From: Vulcanisaeta sp. UBA163
GTDB lineage: Archaea > Thermoproteota > Thermoprotei > Thermoproteales > Thermocladiaceae
Assembly: GCA_002496475.1 (NCBI GenBank)
Contig: DAJV01000024.1
Span: 1,109 to 6,391 of the forward strand
Direction of reading: 5' to 3'
Length of the DNA stretch: 5,283 nucleotides
How positions within the stretch are numbered: position 1 is the first letter of the stretch; the number at the start of each line of letters is the position of its first letter. Below the pieces are notes generated by a model that saw only the letters and a list, made by a program, of their open reading frames with translations, was not told the DNA's origin and searched no databases. Shown piece by piece: positions 1 through 4,514 of the stretch. A program made the translations under genes and the position numbers.

Positions 1-85
1 GCCGGGGCCGGGATTTGAACCCGGGCCCCCTTGCGGGGACAGGATCTCAAGTCCTGCGCCTTGGACCTGGCTCGGCCACCCCGGC
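1..85 (-). tRNA. tRNA-Ser(UGA), 3' end cut by the window edge
   Basis: Read on the minus strand, positions 85 to 1 fold into a complete type II cloverleaf. The acceptor stem is GCCGGGG/CCCCGGC (7 bp). The D arm is closed by GCC/GGC. The anticodon stem CAGGA/TCCTG encloses the loop CTTGAGA, which places TGA at positions 34-36. A long variable arm CCCC-GCAA-GGGG and a T arm CCGGG/CCCGG around TTCAAAT follow. The long variable arm and the TGA anticodon identify a serine tRNA reading UCA and probably other UCN codons. There is no intron, although tRNA introns are common in Thermoproteales. The discriminator base and any encoded CCA lie outside the window. Leucine was considered because it also has a long variable arm, but GAG would have to sit one base out of register. 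Confidence 0.96.
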
Positions 86-107
86 GAGTTCTTCAATTAG
101 TTTGCTT

Positions 108-120
108 GTTTTAAATTTTT
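108..120 (-). promoter_or_regulatory. TATA box for the tRNA-Ser gene
   Basis: On the minus strand the run AAAAATTTAAAAC is centred about 27 nt before the first base of the tRNA, the standard archaeal TATA-to-start distance. The purine-rich bases just upstream could be the TFB recognition element. A transcript starting at or very near the mature 5' end would need little or no RNase P trimming; this last point is inference. Confidence 0.7.
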
Positions 121-167
121 TATCGCAGAAGTGTTAAGGCAATCATCAAGAAGCCGCACTTATTCCT

Positions 168-186
168 CGTACTCCACAGCAGTACG
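168..186. repeat. Inverted repeat (6-bp stem, 7-nt loop)
   Basis: CGTACT (168-173) and AGTACG (181-186) are exact inverted copies around a 7-nt loop. The repeat lies between the ribbon-helix-helix gene and the tRNA, in what would be the 3' untranslated region of the former. It may be a processing or termination hairpin. It has no adjacent T-run, so a terminator role is unsupported. Confidence 0.35.
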
Positions 187-234
187 GCATTCATTAAAAG
201 GGCATAATCCCTCAATCCTAAGGCAAAACTCTAC

Positions 235-249
235 CCTCAGGACTTGAGG
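235..249. repeat. Small hairpin just after the ribbon-helix-helix gene
   Basis: CCTCA (235-239) and TGAGG (245-249) pair around GGACT, 22 nt beyond the stop codon of the minus-strand gene at 271-798. On the plus strand, 238-248 reads CAGGACTTGAG, identical to 11 nt of the tRNA-Ser anticodon arm. The gene's 3' untranslated RNA would therefore be antisense to that arm. Possible 3'-end structure; function unproven. Confidence 0.3.
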
Positions 250-270
250 AGGAGTCAGTTAGGGCTTTGC

Positions 271-798
271 CTATTGTTCCTCAAGGAGTGTTGTCAGCGT
301 CATTTGTATGGTCTTTAGTTTTTCGTAGTCCTCTTCGAGCCCGTATTTTAGCGCCTTGATCATGTATTTAACTGCCTTATTCCTCAGTCTCCTAATGTAT
401 TCGTTGCCCTTTGGGTTTATTACCCCTTTCTTGACCTTGCCTATTACGTCCATTGATTCCTTTATTAGTTCATCGATTTCCATTTTGAGTCCCATTTGCG
501 CCATGTCCGTGTGTTCCTCAATGGCCTTTTTGTTTATGTTTACGTTTAGGAATATTGGTTGCGTAATCACCCTTGGCTCCGGCCTTATTAGTTTGTACTT
601 ACCCATTAGGTAACCAGCCACTAGGTACCTGAGTAGTTCTGAGACACCGTCAAGGCCCTCCTTCTCCGCCAACTTGGTTAGGAGTTCCTTGACTGACCTG
701 TGCACCCTTACTGACACCACTGCTCCTTCCTTTTCCGGCGCCCTGAATAGGTCCTCGTACTTGACCGGTACATCATCTATTATGAAGACTTCACTCAT
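271..798 (-). CDS. Ribbon-helix-helix (CopG/Arc-like) domain protein with helical C-terminal extension
   Basis: This 175-residue protein probably binds DNA as a dimer. Residues 26-34 (AVVSVRVHR) form the predicted beta strand. Residues 35-48 and 51-64 (GVSELLRYLVAGYL) form two helices in the order and spacing of a ribbon-helix-helix fold. The first 25 residues are acidic and lack recognisable features. Residues 92-175 are charged and predicted helical, possibly for oligomerisation or partner binding; plain CopG-type repressors are usually much shorter. The ATG at 798 is favoured because a TATA box sits 26 nt upstream, giving a leaderless mRNA. The stop is TAG. It stands alone between the tRNA and the prenyl synthase. 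An inverted repeat 50-75 nt upstream of its start could be a target site. A transcription regulator is the best reading, but the target is unknown. Confidence 0.85.
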   Translation of the reverse strand: MSEVFIIDDVPVKYEDLFRAPEKEGAVVSVRVHRSVKELLTKLAEKEGLDGVSELLRYLVAGYLMGKYKLIRPEPRVITQPIFLNVNINKKAIEEHTDMAQMGLKMEIDELIKESMDVIGKVKKGVINPKGNEYIRRLRNKAVKYMIKALKYGLEEDYEKLKTIQMTLTTLLEEQ

Positions 799-818
799 TA
801 CTTGCTGAGTAATTTGCG

Positions 819-830
819 GTTTAAATTTAG
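819..830 (-). promoter_or_regulatory. TATA box of the ribbon-helix-helix gene (leaderless)
   Basis: The minus strand reads CTAAATTTAAAC here, centred 26-27 nt before the A of the ATG at 798. Transcription would start at the start codon. No Shine-Dalgarno motif lies in between. Confidence 0.7.
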
Positions 831-846
831 GGATGACTTATTTTAC

Positions 847-872
847 GCAGGTAATACATGGCTTATTACCGC
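847..872. repeat. Inverted repeat between prenyl synthase stop and ribbon-helix-helix promoter
   Basis: GGTAATA (850-856) and TATTACC (864-870) are exact inverted copies with a 7-nt spacer. Two further G-C pairs extend the stem past one bulged A (847-848 with 871-872). It begins 20 nt after the prenyl synthase stop and ends about 17 nt upstream of the TATA box of the next minus-strand gene. It could be an operator for the ribbon-helix-helix protein or a 3'-end hairpin of the isoprenoid operon. No T-run follows it on the minus strand, which weakens the terminator reading. Confidence 0.4.
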
Positions 873-892
873 ATTTACTAACTGATTAATTC

Positions 893-1783
893 TTAAATCC
901 TTAGGAGACTTATGTACTTAACTAGGACGTCATTACTCATGGTATTCCTTAGTGTATCTATGGCTTTATCAAGCATCTCATTGAGGAGGTCTCTCGCCTT
1001 ATTTATTGCGTCGTTGACGTCACCATTACGCCTACTCATTATCCTCACTATGTTTATCTCATTATAATTAGTGCTGGGGTTCTTACTATCCATGTTTAGA
1101 TAATCAATTATGTCATCCCTGACCTGAAATGCAGTGCCCACAAACCTACCCACATCCCTAATCCTACTCGCTATCTTCGTATCCTTAACATTAACCGAGT
1201 ATGCACCGACAATCATTGAGGACTCGATTAGGGACGCCGTCTTGTAATATATGAGTTTTAGATAGTCATCGATTGTAGTATCGTATTTACCACTGAGTTC
1301 TGCCTCAAGGCTTTGCCCAATGGCAAGCTTAACTGATGAATTGAGTAGTTCAAACACAATGTCGTTATCACCACTCCTTATTGCGAATTCCACAGCCTTG
1401 GCGATTATTAGATCACTGGCGAGCATTGCAGTGTGGCTGCCGTAAATACTATACGGCGTCTCCACACCCCTCCTGATCTTCTGTTGGTCCATTATGTCGT
1501 CCTGGAGTAGGGAGGCCGTGTGTATCAACTCCACTGAGACTGCCGGTAGTATCGCCTTTTCGAACCCATTACCGTTCCCTAGGGCATAGGCCACCAAAAG
1601 CACCAGTGTAGGTCTTATTAGCTTACCCCTGTTCCGAATGTAATGATACGTTGCACCGAGTAATTTGTCCGGTATCCAGAGTCCAGTGAATGATCCCTCG
1701 ATTACATGAATGACCTTAGCAAGGGCAGTCTTAACCTCACTTGGTAGTAATTCCATGTACGTATTCGGGTTCAATACAGCCAT
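893..1783 (-). CDS. trans-polyprenyl diphosphate synthase (geranylgeranyl or longer-chain type)
   Basis: This cytosolic enzyme of 296 residues condenses isopentenyl diphosphate onto an allylic diphosphate. Visible family motifs are GKLIRP (53-58), the first Asp-rich motif DDIMD (95-99) followed by KIRRG (102-106), GQSLEAE (156-162), KTASLIESS (181-189) and the second Asp-rich motif DDIID (223-227). The fifth residue before the first motif is Ala90. Archaeal C20 synthases often have a bulky aromatic there, so a product longer than C20 is possible. The Lys-containing GK...D...GK.T segment usually found after the second motif is not recognisable; residues 232-248 read SKNPSTNYNEINIVRIM. The protein is somewhat shorter than the usual 320-330 residues. 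The ATG at 1783 has AGGAGGT 10 nt upstream. It is the second gene of an operon, 50 nt after the reductase. Class is certain; chain length is inferred. Confidence 0.95.
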   Translation of the reverse strand: MAVLNPNTYMELLPSEVKTALAKVIHVIEGSFTGLWIPDKLLGATYHYIRNRGKLIRPTLVLLVAYALGNGNGFEKAILPAVSVELIHTASLLQDDIMDQQKIRRGVETPYSIYGSHTAMLASDLIIAKAVEFAIRSGDNDIVFELLNSSVKLAIGQSLEAELSGKYDTTIDDYLKLIYYKTASLIESSMIVGAYSVNVKDTKIASRIRDVGRFVGTAFQVRDDIIDYLNMDSKNPSTNYNEINIVRIMSRRNGDVNDAINKARDLLNEMLDKAIDTLRNTMSNDVLVKYISLLRI

Positions 1784-1793
1784 TTACTTCATT

Positions 1794-1800
1794 ACCTCCT
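1794..1800 (-). promoter_or_regulatory. Strong Shine-Dalgarno for the prenyl synthase
   Basis: AGGAGGT on the minus strand lies 10 nt before the ATG at 1783 and fixes that start. Another ATG inside the spacer reads ATG-AAG-TAA and stops at once. A strong motif here, unlike the leaderless first genes around it, agrees with translation from a downstream position of a polycistronic mRNA. Confidence 0.75.
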
Positions 1801-1833
1801 AATACCTATGCCTTAATAAACACTACATGTACG

Positions 1834-3045
1834 CTAGGCCAGGCCGGATACCAGTTTAATCAATGGATTACTGATTAGGAACTTGATTAAGGTCCCAGTC
1901 CTCATTGATGATAGGGTGGCCTCATAAATTGAACTAGCCATTAAGCTTCTGGATAGCCTAAGCGCCCTCTCCATGGCCCTCTTGTTCATTAACAACGGAT
2001 CGCCAATCCTCCTAAATAGGATAGCCCTATCCATCAGTGGCTTAAATAGCCTATTCATAGACACTGAGTAATCGCTACCGCGTATCATTGATTCACCGAG
2101 CAAGTGGGCAGTGATCATGGCTGGGTTTATACCGGAGCCATTGGTCGGTATTACCGACCCAACCGCGTCGCCGATTAAGTAGGCTCTTCCTACACCGTAC
2201 CTATTCAATAATCCACCAACTGGTAGTGTCTTCATGAGCACGGATCTCTGGACTTGCTCAAGCCTAAACCTCCTAACAAAGAGCATGTGGTGATTCAATG
2301 GATCACTCCCCCTCCATACAACGTTGTTCCTAGCACCAATACCAATGTTGTGCGAACCATCGCCCCTTGGGAAGATCCAGGCAAATCCTCCTGGGGCGAT
2401 CTCCGGGTCCATTATGATAATCGCCTCCTCATCCACATACTTACCCCTAGCCCTGGCACTCGTGGCTATTATCAGATCCTCGGCGCTGAACCCATTAGTT
2501 ATGCCCAGGCTTGAATCAACTATTGATGGATATGCATCAGCACCAATTAATGTTTTCGTACTTATTACGTACTCTCCACCATCCTTATCATGAACAAGGC
2601 ATTCATAACCATTACCCCTAGCTACACACCTCACGGCGGTTACCCCAAAGTGAATCCTGGCGCCCATGTGCTCAGCTTCCTCAATCACATTCTTGACAAG
2701 GGCGGACTTATCAACTAAGTATGTCGTGAATGGCATGCGCGCCACATCCTGATCATTAATAACGAGTCTCAACCACTTAATCTCATTTAGAATGAATTCC
2801 CTACGGAGGGTCTCCCTTAATGTCGCTAGTAGTACATCATGGAGTTCCCCATTGATCCAGGGCCTTAGTAGGTCCTCGGTGGGCAGTAGTTCGCCACATA
2901 TTATTGGCGCGTATATTACATGCTTCTTGTCGATTAGCATTACGTCACCGTTAAAGCCATTCTTAACCAGGTAACGGGCTAGGTAGGAACCCGCAGGCCC
3001 ACCGCCGATTATTAGAGTATCTGTTTTAACGACCACACTGGTCAC
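1834..3045 (-). CDS. Geranylgeranyl reductase family FAD-dependent oxidoreductase
   Basis: This 403-residue flavoprotein belongs to the family that hydrogenates the double bonds of geranylgeranyl chains in archaeal lipids, and in some members of quinone tails. The N-terminal FAD fold shows GGGPAG at 14-19 and an Asp at the end of the second strand (LIDKK, 37-41). Cys50-Gly51 in YAPIICGE matches the conserved Cys-Gly of archaeal members. FAWIFPRGDGSHNIGIG (221-237) is the family's YxWxFP substrate-side motif. GDAVGSVIPTNGSGI (292-306) is the second FAD-binding motif. The C-terminal 100 residues are helical and basic. The start is GTG at 3045; a GTG at 3036 is also possible. An A/T-rich promoter-like stretch lies 16-27 nt upstream. 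It is the first gene of a two-gene operon with the prenyl synthase and is divergent from the gene at 3181. The true substrate (archaeol precursor, quinone or polyprenol) cannot be read from the sequence. Confidence 0.93.
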   Translation of the reverse strand: MTSVVVKTDTLIIGGGPAGSYLARYLVKNGFNGDVMLIDKKHVIYAPIICGELLPTEDLLRPWINGELHDVLLATLRETLRREFILNEIKWLRLVINDQDVARMPFTTYLVDKSALVKNVIEEAEHMGARIHFGVTAVRCVARGNGYECLVHDKDGGEYVISTKTLIGADAYPSIVDSSLGITNGFSAEDLIIATSARARGKYVDEEAIIIMDPEIAPGGFAWIFPRGDGSHNIGIGARNNVVWRGSDPLNHHMLFVRRFRLEQVQRSVLMKTLPVGGLLNRYGVGRAYLIGDAVGSVIPTNGSGINPAMITAHLLGESMIRGSDYSVSMNRLFKPLMDRAILFRRIGDPLLMNKRAMERALRLSRSLMASSIYEATLSSMRTGTLIKFLISNPLIKLVSGLA

Positions 3046-3059
3046 CCAATATTTGGGGA

Positions 3060-3072
3060 ATTAATTATTTTG
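3060..3072 (-). promoter_or_regulatory. Probable TATA region of the reductase-prenyl synthase operon
   Basis: The minus strand reads ACAAAATAATTAA, 15-27 nt before the GTG at 3045. Its centre is a little closer than ideal for that GTG and a little far for the GTG at 3036, so it does not settle the start. No other A/T-rich box lies nearby. Confidence 0.45.
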
Positions 3073-3151
3073 TTCCTATTTTTCTCCTGAGTAATGGTAC
3101 CGGGTCTCCCAGGTAATCAACCACGAATACAACGCTTATCCTCAAGTATGC

Positions 3152-3163
3152 TATTTATTTTAT
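3152..3163 (+). promoter_or_regulatory. TATA box for the 88-residue protein gene
   Basis: TATTTATTTTAT is centred about 23 nt before the TTG at 3181. There is no Shine-Dalgarno. It forms the plus half of a divergent promoter region with the reductase operon. A bulged dyad, ACC-GGG-TCT-CCC-A-GGT (3099-3114), lies between the two promoters and may be a shared operator; this is speculative. Confidence 0.5.
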
Positions 3164-3180
3164 AACTTATAACCAGGTCT

Positions 3181-3447
3181 TTGACCAATTACCTACGCTT
3201 CTTAACATCGGAAATCCTTAAAAAATCCCCTCTAGCCGTAAATTACGTGCCTAAGGAAATATTCCTAATTGAGTTGTGGCGGAAATACGCAGATGCAGCT
3301 GAGGAGATCAGGGTTAAGAGGTACCCTGACTACGTGAAACTGAAGGCCAGGCTCAAACACAACCTATACACCATTAGAGTCCCGCCTGACGTTGCGGATC
3401 AATTAATTAAGGAATACAAAACTAAGAAAAATGTTGTGACCGTTTAA
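3181..3447 (+). CDS. Small basic protein of unknown function (88 residues)
   Basis: I do not recognise this protein. It is charged, with helices predicted around 25-45 (KEIFLIELWRKYADAAEEIR) and 70-80. The segment LYTIRVPPDVADQLI (62-76) resembles the strand and first helix of a ribbon-helix-helix domain, but no second helix follows before the stop. There is no signal peptide or membrane segment. The start is TTG at 3181, the only plausible one upstream of residue 23 (GTG at 3247), because an in-frame TAA lies at 3163. The promoter spacing implies a leaderless TTG-initiated mRNA, which is less common. Amino-acid composition and use of AGG/ATA/GAG look coding. It is transcribed away from the isoprenoid operon and alone. 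It could be a fragment of a longer DNA-binding protein. Confidence 0.7.
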   Translation: MTNYLRFLTSEILKKSPLAVNYVPKEIFLIELWRKYADAAEEIRVKRYPDYVKLKARLKHNLYTIRVPPDVADQLIKEYKTKKNVVTV

Positions 3448-3497
3448 GTGGTACCGTGAGGCTTCTCTCGTTTAGGATCTACCGGAAGGCCTATAAT

Positions 3498-3614
3498 TCA
3501 TTTTAGAGGGATTAAAGGAGGATCGATGAGATCTCGATAACTCTTGGGAGTCTTGAGAAAGTACAGAATCAATTTTACCAAATGAGCATTAGTATTGAAA
3601 TTCGTGCCCACCAT
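3498..3614 (-). CDS. Doubtful 38-codon mini-ORF, possibly a winged-helix remnant
   Basis: On the minus strand an ATG at 3614 opens a 38-residue frame ending in TGA at 3498-3500. Its central part, LVKLILYFLKTPKSYRDLI, looks like the first two helices of a winged-helix domain. Past the TGA the same frame stays open for another 17 codons, to a TAA at 3444-3446. GTGATGA immediately precedes the ATG. The promoter is unclear; an imperfect A/T stretch with the tandem repeats of 3641-3666 lies about 30 nt upstream. CGA for Arg is unlike neighbouring genes. It could be a decayed gene, a true small protein, or chance. Confidence 0.25.
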   Translation of the reverse strand: MVGTNFNTNAHLVKLILYFLKTPKSYRDLIDPPLIPLK

Positions 3615-3640
3615 TCATCACAACACTCAGTGCTCCAGAC

Positions 3641-3666
3641 CATAATCATTAATTCATAATCATTAA
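3641..3666. repeat. Tandem direct repeat, 2 x CATAATCATTAA
   Basis: Exact 12-bp copies at 3641-3652 and 3655-3666, with a 14-bp period and TT between. They lie 25-50 bp upstream of the TATA box of the gene at 3723. A period near one and a third helical turns is compatible with a protein binding twice, for example as an activator or repressor site. No regulator can be named. Confidence 0.55.
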
Positions 3667-3684
3667 CCAGGAACATTACCAGCT

Positions 3685-3700
3685 AATAAATCTTATTAAG
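3685..3700 (+). promoter_or_regulatory. TATA region of the 85-residue helical protein gene (leaderless)
   Basis: AATAAATCTTATTAAG is followed by a G-rich stretch and the ATG at 3723. The TCTTATTA part is centred about 28 nt from the start codon, so the mRNA would start at or within a base or two of the ATG. No Shine-Dalgarno is present. Confidence 0.65.
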
Positions 3701-3722
3701 GGGGTTAGGGTTCGTTGTTTCG

Positions 3723-3980
3723 ATGTCGACTGAGGAATTAACAAACAAGGCAAGGGAATTAGTGACCAAGCTTAGAAATGCAGAGACCTTAATAAGGAAT
3801 GGTAAACTTGAGGATGGTATTAAACTGTTTAAGGAGGTTACCAAGGAGGTGAGGGATGCGGGACTCTTTGATAATTACATTACCATTATTAGGAAGATCA
3901 GGAGACTCATCATTGAGACCAGGGCAAGGCAGTTGAGGAGGACTGCCCAGGAAACCAAGTCTGGAGATGGGAAGGCATAA
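3723..3980 (+). CDS. Small all-helical protein with one TPR-like hairpin (85 residues)
   Basis: No enzyme motif is visible. The protein is predicted fully helical. AETLIRNGKLEDGIKLFKE (20-38) matches the spacing of a TPR-like hairpin: small residue, LI, GK turn, then an amphipathic helix. A third, basic helix follows (51-73, with IRKIRR and RQLRR), then a polar tail (74-85). The composition fits an adaptor that packs against a protein or RNA partner; this is inference. The ATG is set by the leaderless promoter spacing. The next gene begins 44 nt downstream, has its own promoter, and encodes a protein of the same layout, so the two may act together. A lone TPR-like hairpin usually needs a partner or self-association to be stable. 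Confidence 0.82.
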   Translation: MSTEELTNKARELVTKLRNAETLIRNGKLEDGIKLFKEVTKEVRDAGLFDNYITIIRKIRRLIIETRARQLRRTAQETKSGDGKA

Positions 3981-3991
3981 TTTTTAAATTA
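3981..3991 (+). promoter_or_regulatory. TATA box of the 100-residue helical protein gene
   Basis: TTTTTAAATTA starts directly after the TAA stop of the preceding gene and is centred about 39 nt before the ATG at 4025. Transcription would start near 4012, giving a leader of about 13 nt. The T-run may also help end the upstream transcript. Confidence 0.6.
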
Positions 3992-4015
3992 ACCTGATTA
4001 CCATAGGGATGGCTT

Positions 4016-4021
4016 GGTGAT
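4016..4021 (+). promoter_or_regulatory. GGTGAT ribosome-binding site
   Basis: GGTGAT is complementary to the archaeal 16S rRNA 3' end (the ATCACC part of ATCACCTCC) and ends 3 nt before the ATG at 4025. Two nearby ATGs, at 4009 and 4020, open frames of only four codons or fewer, so 4025 is the real start. A short leader with this motif contrasts with the leaderless neighbour. Confidence 0.5.
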
Positions 4022-4024
4022 GGT

Positions 4025-4327
4025 ATGGCAATAACTTGCTCGAAGTGGGAGAAGCTGATTGATAAGGTTGAGAGGGAGGGTAATAAGGAGAAGTCACTGG
4101 AGTTCAGGGAGAAGCTAGTGGAATGCATTGTGTACACTGCGCAGAGGCTTATTGCCATGGGTAAGTCAATGAACCTTACCGAGGCCGAGGAATTGCTTAA
4201 GTACGGTGAGGAAATTGGCAATAAACTCGGTATCAACGAGTTATTATTCCACGTAAACCTACTCAGGAGGAGGATTGAGGAGAAGCGTGAAAGGAGGAGA
4301 CCAAGGAAGACCGAGATCAAGCAGTGA
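4025..4327 (+). CDS. Small all-helical protein, apparent paralogue of its upstream neighbour (100 residues)
   Basis: Predicted entirely helical with a strongly basic C-terminus (RRRIEEKRERRRPRK, 81-95). AQRLIAMGKSMNLTEAEELLKYGEE (39-63, read in two helices) lines up with the TPR-like hairpin of the preceding protein: A..LI..GK, then L and an acidic start to the next helix. Both proteins then have a G-containing turn and a basic helix ending in RR and IE. The N-terminal 35 residues (two Cys at 5 and 34, many Glu/Lys) have no counterpart there. The function is unknown; the basic tail suggests contact with nucleic acid or an acidic partner. The start is fixed by an in-frame TAG at 4004 and the GGTGAT site. 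A 158-codon antisense frame over this gene is only its shadow. Confidence 0.82.
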   Translation: MAITCSKWEKLIDKVEREGNKEKSLEFREKLVECIVYTAQRLIAMGKSMNLTEAEELLKYGEEIGNKLGINELLFHVNLLRRRIEEKRERRRPRKTEIKQ

Positions 4328-4379
4328 TTATCCGATAGATCAGTTAACGTATTAACCGCAAAGTATTTGCTTATACTCA

Positions 4380-4493
4380 CTAACAACAGGGAATACCGGC
4401 TATTATGTGATGCGCAACACTAATCAAGTTACCCATTAACGTATTATCAAAGGCGATATCTACGAGTACCGACCTAAATTCCAGTTTTATCAT
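4380..4493 (-). CDS. Candidate very small protein, 37 residues, leaderless
   Basis: On the minus strand an ATG at 4493 opens a 37-codon frame ending in TAG (4380-4382). The product begins MIKLEFRSVLVDIAFDN and ends GIPCC, with a mildly hydrophobic second half (LISVAHHIIAG) and no known motif that I can name. The support is the promoter: on the minus strand CTATATATTAT is centred 26 nt before the ATG, the ideal leaderless distance. A perfect 21-bp palindrome fills the space between that box and the start codon. Its codons (AGG, ATA, GTA) resemble local genes. It is shorter than usual gene-calling cut-offs. It could be a truncated remnant, and the two adjacent terminal cysteines are unusual for a hyperthermophile protein. 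Confidence 0.4.
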   Translation of the reverse strand: MIKLEFRSVLVDIAFDNTLMGNLISVAHHIIAGIPCC

Positions 4494-4514
4494 TACTATA
4501 TAAATTATATAGTA
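4494..4514. repeat. Perfect 21-bp palindrome at the small gene's promoter
   Basis: The left arm TACTATATAA (4494-4503) and right arm TTATATAGTA (4505-4514) are exact inverted copies around a single A. Relative to the minus-strand ATG at 4493 it covers positions -1 to -21, between the TATA box and the expected start site. That is a typical place for a repressor to block polymerase. It is made only of A, T and one C/G pair per arm, so low complexity contributes to the match. Confidence 0.6.

Larger units (their letters stand above)
3448..3722. other. Intergenic region between the 88-residue gene and the helical pair
   Basis: It holds the tandem 12-bp repeat (3641-3666), the doubtful minus-strand mini-ORF, and at 3514-3540 a perfect AAAGGAGG followed 4 nt later by a plus-strand ATG whose frame is only four codons long (ATG-AGA-TCT-CGA-TAA). 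A plus-strand frame from the GTG at 3456 reads RLLSFRIYRKAYNSF before a TAG at 3504 and may be a remnant. No convincing full gene is present. Confidence 0.6.

Noticed and set aside
1..85. tRNA-Leu instead of tRNA-Ser
   Set aside because: A 5-bp anticodon stem CAGGA/TCCTG puts TGA, not GAG, at positions 34-36.
120..194. 24-codon minus-strand frame, hydrophobic (LLWSTRNKCGFLMIALTLL)
   Set aside because: No TATA box or ribosome-binding site at a suitable distance, and it runs into the tRNA promoter. It could be a remnant, but nothing supports expression.
356..613. 85-codon plus-strand frame inside the ribbon-helix-helix gene
   Set aside because: Hydrophobic antisense shadow of a charged helical region, with no promoter.
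2254..2974. Plus-strand open frames of 60-89 codons inside the reductase gene
   Set aside because: All lie antisense to a protein with clear FAD motifs, and their proline/serine-rich products have no family features.
3910..4386. 158-codon minus-strand open frame
   Set aside because: It is antisense to two well-supported helical genes. Its Ser/Leu/Phe-rich product is the usual mirror of Glu/Lys/Arg-rich helices, and it has no promoter at its start.
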